From Comamonadaceae bacterium (GTDB lineage Bacteria > Pseudomonadota > Gammaproteobacteria > Burkholderiales > Burkholderiaceae_C): a stretch of 12,088 bases of DNA. Made by a program: the position numbers and the translations under genes. The notes under the pieces are model-generated. The model was not told where the DNA came from. It searched no databases and was given only the letters and a program-made list of their open reading frames with translations. Below are positions 6,216 through 12,088 of this stretch, in pieces (positions within the stretch are counted from its first letter, which is position 1; each line of letters starts with the position of its first letter). Location: contig CANGYC010000047.1 of the NCBI GenBank assembly GCA_947457975.1, positions 1 to 12,088 of the forward strand. The letters run 5' to 3'.

Positions 6216-7190
6216 ATGACTTCTTTCAAACACATGCATGGCTTGCTCATCTCGACAAGCCTTGCGATGGGGGCCCTGATCCCCCAGTTTGCATCGGCGC
6301 AGGCCTGGCCCGCCAAGCCGGTCACCATTGTGGTGGGCTATGCCGCTGGCGGCGGTGTGGATACCACCGCCCGCATCGTGGCCGAAAAACTGCCGGCCCT
6401 GATCGGCCAGCCCGTGGTGGTGGAGAACCGGCCGAGCGTGGGCGCCGTGGTCGGCTCGGCCTTCGTCGCCAAGGCCAAGCCCGACGGCTACACGATCATG
6501 ATGTCCGCGCCCGGCCCCATGATCTTCAATCACGCCCTGGGCGGCAACCTGCCGTACGGGCCCAATGACTTCACGCCGATTTCCTGGGTGAGCAACTCGC
6601 CCCTGGTGCTGCTGGTCAATGCCAACAACCCCGCCCGCAATGTGCAGGAGCTGGTGGCCCAGGCCAAGGCCAACCCCGCCAAGGCCAATTACGCCGCCAG
6701 TTCGGCATCGTTCCAGCTGATCAGCGAGTTGTTCAACCGCAAGACCGGCGCCAAGTTCACGCACATTCCCTTTAAGGGAGCCAATGAATCGGTGATGGCC
6801 GTCATGACCGGCGACGTGACGATGGCCCTGGCCGATGCGGGCCCAGCCATGGTGGGCCTGCAAAGCGGCCGGGTCAAAGCGCTGGCCGTCACCAGTGGCG
6901 AGCGGCTGCGGCAGCTGCCCAATGTCCCGACCCTGGCTGAGCTGGACATCGACCTGAAGGTCTCGCTCTGGATTGGCCTGCTCGCTCCGGCGGGTACCCC
7001 GCCTGACATCATCAAGAAGCTGGAGGATGCGGTTGCGCGCATCGTGGCCATGCCGGATGTGCGGGCCAAACTCGAGGGCAAGTCCGTGATTCCGCAGGCC
7101 ACCAATTCGGCCGATTTCGCGCGGCTGATCTCTACAGAGATTGCCATGTGGCGCCAAGTGGCCCAGGACAACAACATCCGCGGCAACTGA
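6216..7190 (+). CDS. Tripartite tricarboxylate transporter (Bug/TctC family) substrate-binding protein, second copy
   Basis: Precursor of 324 residues with a Sec-type signal peptide ending FASA28 before Q29 (ASA motif, no twin arginine). Bug-family marks: KPVTIVVGYAAGGGVDTTAR around 34-53, IGQPVVVENRPS, KPDGYTIMMSAP, the HIPFKGANE segment and NVPTLAEL in the C-terminal lobe. The start at 6216 has AGGAG six bases upstream; an earlier in-frame ATG at 6156 lies inside the TPP gene and lacks a signal peptide. It follows the TPP gene by 37 bases, is the last gene of the run and is closed by a strong terminator. It differs clearly from the other Bug protein at 1766-2740 in signal type and ligand-loop sequence (GGGVDTT versus GGSSDTV), so it is not a recent duplicate and may bind a different ligand or a pathway intermediate. 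Confidence 0.9.
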   Translation: MTSFKHMHGLLISTSLAMGALIPQFASAQAWPAKPVTIVVGYAAGGGVDTTARIVAEKLPALIGQPVVVENRPSVGAVVGSAFVAKAKPDGYTIMMSAPGPMIFNHALGGNLPYGPNDFTPISWVSNSPLVLLVNANNPARNVQELVAQAKANPAKANYAASSASFQLISELFNRKTGAKFTHIPFKGANESVMAVMTGDVTMALADAGPAMVGLQSGRVKALAVTSGERLRQLPNVPTLAELDIDLKVSLWIGLLAPAGTPPDIIKKLEDAVARIVAMPDVRAKLEGKSVIPQATNSADFARLISTEIAMWRQVAQDNNIRGN

Positions 7191-7194
7191 CATG

Positions 7195-7217
7195 AAAAGG
7201 GCCCCATGGAGGGGCCC
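7195..7217 (-). terminator. Candidate terminator of the cyanophycin operon (minus strand)
   Basis: On the minus strand the stem formed by 7211-7217 and 7199-7205 (seven pairs, loop of 5) is followed by TTTT from 7198-7195. The T-run is short, but the hairpin lies about 40 bases past the cphA stop and faces the right way, so it is a credible terminator for the minus-strand operon. It also lies just before the plus-strand terminator. Confidence 0.5.
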
Positions 7218-7230
7218 CGTTCAGCGCATC

Positions 7231-7258
7231 ACGGCCCGGTCACCCGGGCCGTTTTTTT
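7231..7258 (+). terminator. Rho-independent terminator of the VOC-FAH-TPP-Bug gene run
   Basis: ACGGCCCGG (7231-7239) and CCGGGCCGT (7244-7252) make a perfect 9-bp stem with a TCAC loop, directly followed by a T-run to 7258. It lies about 40 bases after the second Bug-type gene. The T-run abuts the stop codon of the convergent cphA gene (TGA read from 7260-7258). Confidence 0.92.
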
Positions 7259-9819
7259 CAGGCCTCGACCAGCGGCGAGACTTTGGACTCCAGGTACGCC
7301 AGCGCCTCTTCCACCTGATCGATCAGGGTCAGGCACAGATCGCCAGGCTGCAGACGCTCGAGCGCATGGTCAATGGCGATGAATTCGCCACGGATCTCGG
7401 TCACGTAGGAGGTGCGAGCTGCGCCGCTCAGACCCTGGCGCAGCAGCGCCATCACTTCCCCATCGGCCCGGCCGCGCTGGGCGGCGTCCTGGTAGAGCAT
7501 CACGTCGTCGAAGGCCTTGCCCAGGATCTGGGTTTGGCTGCGAATGTCTTCATCCCGCCGATCGCCGGCTCCACTGATCACCACTGACCGCCTCTGGGCG
7601 GGCATGGTATCGATAGCGGCGACCAGAGCACGAATGGCGTCCGGGTTGTGGCCGTAGTCGGCAATGACGGTGGCGCCGCGGTAATCCATGACGTTGAAAC
7701 GCCCAGGTGCGTTGTGCGCATCATTGACGAAACTGGCCAGGCCCCGGCGGACGGCGTCCCAACTCAGCTCGGAGGCCCAGGCGGCCGCCACCGCGGCCAT
7801 GACGTTCTCCACCTGAAAGCCGATGCTACCGCCGCGGGTGAGCGGAATGTCGCGCAGAGACAGGCTTTCGCGCCAGGAGCCTTCTTTAACGACCAAGGCG
7901 TCGCCGTCCACAAACACCATCCGCCCGCCTTGCTCGCTGTGGGTGGCCATGACAGGGTGGTTGCGGTCAGCAGCGAAGTAAATGACCTTGCCCGGGCACA
8001 TGCGTGCCATCCTGGCGACCAAGGGGTCGGCGGCATTGAGGACGGCGTAACCGTCATCCGCCACGTTCTGCACGATCACACCCTTGACCTGCGCCAATTC
8101 GGCGAGGGTGTTGATGTAGTTCATGCCCAGGTGGTCACCTTCGCCCAGGTTGGTGACCACAGCCGTGCTGCAGCGGTCAAAGCCCAGGCCTTCACGCAGA
8201 ATCCCGCCACGGGCCGTTTCCAGCACGGCAGCGTCTACGTCGGGGTGCAGCAGCACATTGCGGGCGCTGCGCGGGCCACTGCAGTCGCCGCTATCCGTTT
8301 GGCGGCCGTTGACAAACACGCCATCGGTGTTGGTCATGCCCACGCGCAGGCCCGTGCTGGCAAACAGGTGGGCGATCAGCCGGGTGACCGTGGTCTTGCC
8401 ATTGGTGCCAGTGACGGCCACCACCGGAATGCGGCCGTTCTCGCCGGGGGCAAAGAGGTCGCGGATCATGGCCTTACCCACGTTGCGCCCCTTGCCAAAG
8501 GAGGGCGTGAGGTGCATGCGCAGGCCGGGGGCGGCATTGACTTCGACCACGCCACCGTTTTGCGTTTCCAGCGGGCGCAGCACACTTTCACAGACGACGT
8601 CAACGCCGCAGATGTGCAAACCCACCATCTGGGCAGCCGCCACGGCAGACGCAGCCACTTCAGGATGAACGTCGTCCGTCACGTCGGTGGCGGTGCCGCC
8701 GGTGCTCAGATTGGCGTTGTTACGCAGGATCACGCGGCGGCCCTTCTCGGGCACGGAGTCCGGCTCTAGGCCCTGCACAGCCAGGCGCGCCACGGCGATG
8801 TCGTCCAGCCGCATCTTGGTCAAAGAGGTGGCATGCCCGTCTCCTCGGCGCGGGTCGGCATTGATCTGCTCGACCAGCTGGCGTACAGAATGCTTGCCAT
8901 CCCCGATCACATGGGGCGGATCGCGGCGGGCCGCCGCCACCAGGCGGTTGCCCACCACCAGCAGGCGATAGTCACTGCCGGGCAGGAACTTCTCGACCAT
9001 CACCTCGCCGTACTCGGCGGCGGCGCGGTAGGCAGAGTCCAGATGCTCGCGGGTGGCGATGTTGACTGTCACGCCCTTGCCCTGGTTGCCATCCTGGGGC
9101 TTGACCACCACGGGCAGGCCCACTTCCTTGGCCACCTGCCAGGCTTCTTCCATGCTCTTGACCGGGCGGCCGATGGGCACGGGCACGCCAGCGGCGGCCA
9201 GCAGCTTCTTGGTGAGGTCCTTGTCCTGCGCGATCGACTCGGACACCGCGCTGGTGGTGTCCACCTCCGCGGCCCAGATGCGGCGCTGTTTGGCGCCCCA
9301 GCCAAACTGAACCAGGCTGCCTTCGGTCAGGCGCCGGTAGGGAATGTTGCGGGTCACAGCGGCTGTGACGATGGAGCCGGTGCTGGGGCCGAGGCGAACG
9401 TTTTCGTCCTTCTCGCGCAGGGCCGCCAGTGCGGCGTCCAGGTCGAAGCTGCCCGTAGAGAGCACGGCTTGGATCAGTTGCTGGGCCCAATCAATGGCCA
9501 TGCGGCCCACCGCCTCCTCGCTGTACTCGACCACCACTTGGTAGACGCCCGCATCGGGCGTGGCCGTGGTTTGGCTGAAGGTCACCGGGCAGCCAGCCTG
9601 GGCCTGCAGCGCCAAAGTGGCAGCCTCCAGCACATGGGCGAGCGAGCCCTTGGCATGGAGCGCGCCTATGCCGGGAAACAGCTGTCTCAGCCGGGTCTCG
9701 AAGCCTGGCATGGCGGCCATGGAGGCCTCGGAAGGCTCACAGGCCACCACGGCTTCGATGGCGGTGTGTCGGCTCCAGAAATTGGGGCCGCGCAGGGCAC
9801 GAATGCGTGAGACGTTCAT
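7258..9819 (-). CDS. cphA: Cyanophycin synthetase, full-length with active-type Mur ligase domain
   Basis: Protein of 853 residues, close to the roughly 870 of characterised CphA1. It makes cyanophycin, a poly-Asp backbone with Arg on the side chains, in the cytoplasm using two ATP-driven ligations. The N-terminal domain (about 1-160) opens with LRGPNFWS. The ATP-grasp domain (about 160-460), which adds Asp, has K240 in VVVKPQDGNQGKG and EVNAAPGLRMHL near 425-437. The Mur-ligase-like domain (about 465-853), which adds Arg, has an intact P-loop G471-T-N-G-K475-T-T, ETARGGILREG, TNLGEGDHLG and a C-terminal subdomain with NAPGRFN near 702 and DYGHNPDA near 721. The N-domain is odd: the HxxEH signature of relatives reads H62-V-L-E65-A66, and the following Glu is A70. 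The ATG lies 8 bases after the stop of the CphA2-like gene with only a weak ribosome-binding site, so translational coupling is likely. Confidence 0.95.
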   Translation of the reverse strand: MNVSRIRALRGPNFWSRHTAIEAVVACEPSEASMAAMPGFETRLRQLFPGIGALHAKGSLAHVLEAATLALQAQAGCPVTFSQTTATPDAGVYQVVVEYSEEAVGRMAIDWAQQLIQAVLSTGSFDLDAALAALREKDENVRLGPSTGSIVTAAVTRNIPYRRLTEGSLVQFGWGAKQRRIWAAEVDTTSAVSESIAQDKDLTKKLLAAAGVPVPIGRPVKSMEEAWQVAKEVGLPVVVKPQDGNQGKGVTVNIATREHLDSAYRAAAEYGEVMVEKFLPGSDYRLLVVGNRLVAAARRDPPHVIGDGKHSVRQLVEQINADPRRGDGHATSLTKMRLDDIAVARLAVQGLEPDSVPEKGRRVILRNNANLSTGGTATDVTDDVHPEVAASAVAAAQMVGLHICGVDVVCESVLRPLETQNGGVVEVNAAPGLRMHLTPSFGKGRNVGKAMIRDLFAPGENGRIPVVAVTGTNGKTTVTRLIAHLFASTGLRVGMTNTDGVFVNGRQTDSGDCSGPRSARNVLLHPDVDAAVLETARGGILREGLGFDRCSTAVVTNLGEGDHLGMNYINTLAELAQVKGVIVQNVADDGYAVLNAADPLVARMARMCPGKVIYFAADRNHPVMATHSEQGGRMVFVDGDALVVKEGSWRESLSLRDIPLTRGGSIGFQVENVMAAVAAAWASELSWDAVRRGLASFVNDAHNAPGRFNVMDYRGATVIADYGHNPDAIRALVAAIDTMPAQRRSVVISGAGDRRDEDIRSQTQILGKAFDDVMLYQDAAQRGRADGEVMALLRQGLSGAARTSYVTEIRGEFIAIDHALERLQPGDLCLTLIDQVEEALAYLESKVSPLVEA

Positions 9820-9827
9820 GGCAAGGC

Positions 9828-12059
9828 TCAGTGGGTCTTGTTCTGGGAGCAGTGGCGCGAGAGGTCCGGCTGGAAGGTTTCAATGCCGGCGCGGATCAGC
9901 ATGGGGGCAATGCCCAGTGCCCAGGCCGCGGCCACCGCGGCCATCACAGCTTCTGCGCGGGCTGGCGTACAGGCCCAGCGGGCCAGCTCCACGACATGCT
10001 GGGGAGCCCCAGTGCCCTGCAGCAATTCAGCGGTGCGACCATTCAGGCGCACGGCACGGCCGCCGGCCTCCAGATGGGCCAAGAGCGGCGCAGCCTGCGC
10101 CTGCACCGCGTAGAGAATGGATTCGCCGTCGCACAAGGATGCCAGGGCCGCCACTTCGGGCTCACCCGCATTGAGCACGGCCACGCCGTGGTCCAGCACC
10201 ACATCGACCTGGGTGCGCAGCACCTTGGGCATCTGGGAGGCGTCCTGGATGTCATGCTCGGACAGTGTCTCGGCCCCATCGAGGTCGGTGACGATGCCCA
10301 CCTCGCAGCGGTCGTAGGCCAGGCCGTCGCGAAGAATGCTGAGCGGCCCGTTTTCCACCACGGCCGCTTCAATACGGCGGTTCATCAGCAGGCGGTGGCC
10401 GGCTGGCCAGTTGGCGCTGTCACCGCTTTCAATGCGGCGGTTCTCCAGGAAGAGGCCATCCCGGCAGGCCAGGCCAGAGGGCGTGCCGCGCAATTGCAGC
10501 ATCCAGGCCACCAGGCGGGCGGTGACATGGGTCTGGCGGGTGCCTGCCACGCCCACAATGGGAATGCGCCCGGTCTCGTGATCGGCGAACAGGTGGTCCA
10601 CGATGGCGCGACCCACCGGCTGGGGGGTACCGGTGGCGGGCTTGAGGTGCATCAGCAGGCCGGGGCCGGCATTGACCTCGACCACCGCGCCGCGCTGGGC
10701 TTCCAGCGGCCGGCTGATGTCCTGGGCTACGAGATCGATGCCCGCGATGTCCAGGCCCACCACCTTAGCGGCCAGCACGGCCATCGCGGCCACCTCAGGA
10801 TGAATCTCATGGGTACAGTCAAAAGCCATGTTGCCGTTGCGCTGGACCAAAATGCGCCGTCCGGCTTCAGGGACGGAGCCGCCTTCCAGGCCCTGGCGCT
10901 GCAGCAGCAGGCGCATGGCGGGTTCGCGATCGAGGCGAATGGTCTCCAGCGGCAGGTCTTCGGTTTCGCCCCGGCGCGGATCGGTGTTGAGCTGGCTGTC
11001 GATCAGCTGGGCCACAGTGCTGCGGCCGTTACCAGTGATCCACAGGCTCTCGCCCCGGGCCCCCGCCACCAGCTTGCCGCCCACCACCAGCAGGCGGTGC
11101 TCGTCGCCGCGGATGTAGCGCTCAACGATGACATCGCTGCCTTCGGCCTCGGCAATGCCAAAAGCGGTTTCGATGTCGGCCTGGGACTCCAGCTCCAGGG
11201 AGACGCCCCGGCCGTGGTTGGCGTCGGTAGGTTTGACCACCACCGGCAGGCCCAGGTCCTGGGCCACTTCCCAGGCCTCGGCCGGTGAGTGCACCACCTG
11301 GCCTGCGGGCACGGGCACGCCACAGGAGGACAGCAGTTCTTTGGTGAGGTTCTTGTCGCCGGCAATGGCCTGGCCAATGGCGCTGGTGCGGTCGGTTTCG
11401 GCGGTCCAGATGCGGCGCTGACGGGCACCGTAGCCCAGCTGCACCAGATTGCCACTGGTCAGGCGAATGTGCGGAATGCGGCGGTCGGCGGCGGCCTCCA
11501 CGATGGCGGCCGTGCTGGGGCCGAGGTAGCAGTCGTCGACCTTCAGCCGCACCGCATCCACAGCGGCCTTGACGTCGAAGGGCAGGTCGTTGATGGCAGC
11601 CATCAGCAGGGCGTGGCCCTGCGCCAGGGCCACGCGTGCCACCTGCTCGTCACGGGCACGGAACACCATGCGGTAGACGCCATGCTGTGAGGTGCTCCGG
11701 GTCTGACCGAAGCCCGTGGGCATGCAGGCCAGGTTGAGCAGTTCAATGACCACATGTTCCAGGATGTGACCGGCCCAGGTCCCATCGCGCAGGCGCTGCA
11801 CAAAGCCGCCGCGCTCACCCACACCGCAGTGGTGCTCCATCAGGTTGGGCATCAGAGCCAACAGGCGGTCGGTCAGCCCGGGCAGGAGGTTGGACGGATA
11901 ATCCTCGAGTTCTCCGAGATCGAGCCAGACTTCCAGGGCCGGACGGTAAGTCCAGATGTTGGGCCCCCGCAGGTAATTGATGCGAAGCAGCCGAATGTCG
12001 TTTTTAGGCGTCATGGTCGAGGGAGCGGATCCGGAGCGGTGTGTCGTGGCGGTAGTCAT
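9828..12059 (-). CDS. cphA2: CphA2-like cyanophycin synthetase paralogue with dead Mur P-loop and no C-terminal Mur domain
   Basis: Protein of 743 residues from the ATG at 12059, homologous along its length to the downstream cphA product. The N-domain (about 1-190) has LRGPNIW and an intact H98-I-L-E101-H102-V-V-I-E106 signature. The ATP-grasp domain (about 195-495) looks complete, with K276 in VVVKPTDANHGRG and EVNAGPGLLMHL near 460. The Mur-like part is decayed: the P-loop reads G506-T-R-Q-T510-H, so the Walker lysine is gone; ETARGGILREG has become ENGPLSILRDG, TNLGEGDHLG has become TDLDGAETLS, and the protein stops before the C-terminal Mur subdomain. By analogy with cyanobacterial CphA2 it may use only the ATP-grasp site, or it may support CphA. 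The start is uncertain: a TTG at 12074 overlaps its own AGGAA, the ATG at 12059 lacks a good ribosome-binding site, and an ATG at 12014 begins the conserved part. The symbol is tentative. First gene of the visible operon. Confidence 0.88.
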   Translation of the reverse strand: MTTATTHRSGSAPSTMTPKNDIRLLRINYLRGPNIWTYRPALEVWLDLGELEDYPSNLLPGLTDRLLALMPNLMEHHCGVGERGGFVQRLRDGTWAGHILEHVVIELLNLACMPTGFGQTRSTSQHGVYRMVFRARDEQVARVALAQGHALLMAAINDLPFDVKAAVDAVRLKVDDCYLGPSTAAIVEAAADRRIPHIRLTSGNLVQLGYGARQRRIWTAETDRTSAIGQAIAGDKNLTKELLSSCGVPVPAGQVVHSPAEAWEVAQDLGLPVVVKPTDANHGRGVSLELESQADIETAFGIAEAEGSDVIVERYIRGDEHRLLVVGGKLVAGARGESLWITGNGRSTVAQLIDSQLNTDPRRGETEDLPLETIRLDREPAMRLLLQRQGLEGGSVPEAGRRILVQRNGNMAFDCTHEIHPEVAAMAVLAAKVVGLDIAGIDLVAQDISRPLEAQRGAVVEVNAGPGLLMHLKPATGTPQPVGRAIVDHLFADHETGRIPIVGVAGTRQTHVTARLVAWMLQLRGTPSGLACRDGLFLENRRIESGDSANWPAGHRLLMNRRIEAAVVENGPLSILRDGLAYDRCEVGIVTDLDGAETLSEHDIQDASQMPKVLRTQVDVVLDHGVAVLNAGEPEVAALASLCDGESILYAVQAQAAPLLAHLEAGGRAVRLNGRTAELLQGTGAPQHVVELARWACTPARAEAVMAAVAAAWALGIAPMLIRAGIETFQPDLSRHCSQNKTH

Positions 12060-12088
12060 GTTGCGCTGCAGCAATTCCTAGAGGACCC

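Noticed and set aside
5946-7193. Minus-strand open frame of 415 codons opposite the TPP and second Bug genes
   Set aside because: It spans two real genes and the gap between them on the other strand, with low-complexity His/Gly/Arg-rich translation and no recognisable motif.
7648-8769. Plus-strand open frame of 373 codons opposite cphA
   Set aside because: Antisense to the conserved Mur and ATP-grasp region, no domain, no ribosome-binding site; a GC-driven shadow.
9828-10680. Frameshift or pseudogene in the CphA2-like gene to explain the missing Mur C-terminal part
   Set aside because: The frame is open to a normal TGA placed 8 bases before the next gene, and no leftover homology to the missing subdomain is seen; the short form looks native.
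9807-11288. Long plus-strand open frame of 493 codons opposite the CphA2-like gene
   Set aside because: It is antisense to a well-supported gene, is rich in H, G, A and Q as expected from the complement of GC-rich codons, and shows no domain. A compositional shadow.
1-12088. CRISPR array, insertion sequence, tRNA or rRNA
   Set aside because: No regularly spaced repeats, transposase motifs, terminal inverted repeats or tRNA cloverleaf were seen on reading both strands.

Overview
The window reads as a chromosomal segment of a GC-rich betaproteobacterium, most likely Burkholderiales and probably Comamonadaceae. The case for this is indirect: strong G/C preference at third codon positions, two stand-alone tripartite-tricarboxylate (Bug/TctC) binding proteins, and a tandem pair of cyanophycin synthetase genes of the kind known from heterotrophic betaproteobacteria. 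I had no database search, so the taxon is an inference. Coding density is very high. The longest gaps between genes are 2741-2888 (148 bases) and 4334-4450 (117 bases), so no stretch above 300 bases lacks a gene.

Left part (1-1753): three small exported proteins of unclear role. A minus-strand gene runs off the left edge (1-465) with a signal peptide, a PKD-like beta-sandwich and a Pro/Ala-rich tail encoded by the G-rich run at the window end. An AT-rich spacer separates it from a divergent small secreted protein with an HELRH motif (524-916). Convergent to that lies a periplasmic TonB-C-terminal-domain protein (968-1753), which follows the first Bug protein by 12 bases and is probably co-transcribed with it.

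Middle part (1766-7190): a catabolic/uptake block. One Bug-type substrate-binding protein (1766-2740, minus) is divergent from a plus-strand run of VOC-fold dioxygenase-like protein (2889-3446), fumarylacetoacetate-hydrolase-family enzyme (3482-4333), thiamine-pyrophosphate decarboxylase/lyase-like enzyme (4451-6178, TTG start) and a second Bug-type protein (6216-7190). A 17-base palindrome lies in the divergent intergenic region and two RNA hairpins precede the TPP gene. The set suggests uptake of an organic acid, oxygenation or isomerisation, hydrolytic C-C cleavage and 2-oxo-acid or acyloin chemistry. The substrate cannot be read from sequence. No TctA/TctB membrane subunits or regulator are present in the window.

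Right part (7195-12088): two back-to-back hairpin terminators separate the block from a convergent, minus-strand cyanophycin operon. The upstream gene (9828-12059) is a CphA2-like protein: its ATP-grasp half is intact, its Mur-ligase P-loop is destroyed and the C-terminal Mur domain is missing. Eight bases later comes a full CphA (7258-9819) with an intact GTNGKTT P-loop. The N-terminal domains show the opposite pattern: the HxxEH signature is intact in the CphA2-like protein and broken in CphA. This complementary loss is the most interesting observation in the window and suggests that the two proteins work as partners in making the Asp/Arg storage polymer. No cyanophycinase or dipeptidase is visible here.
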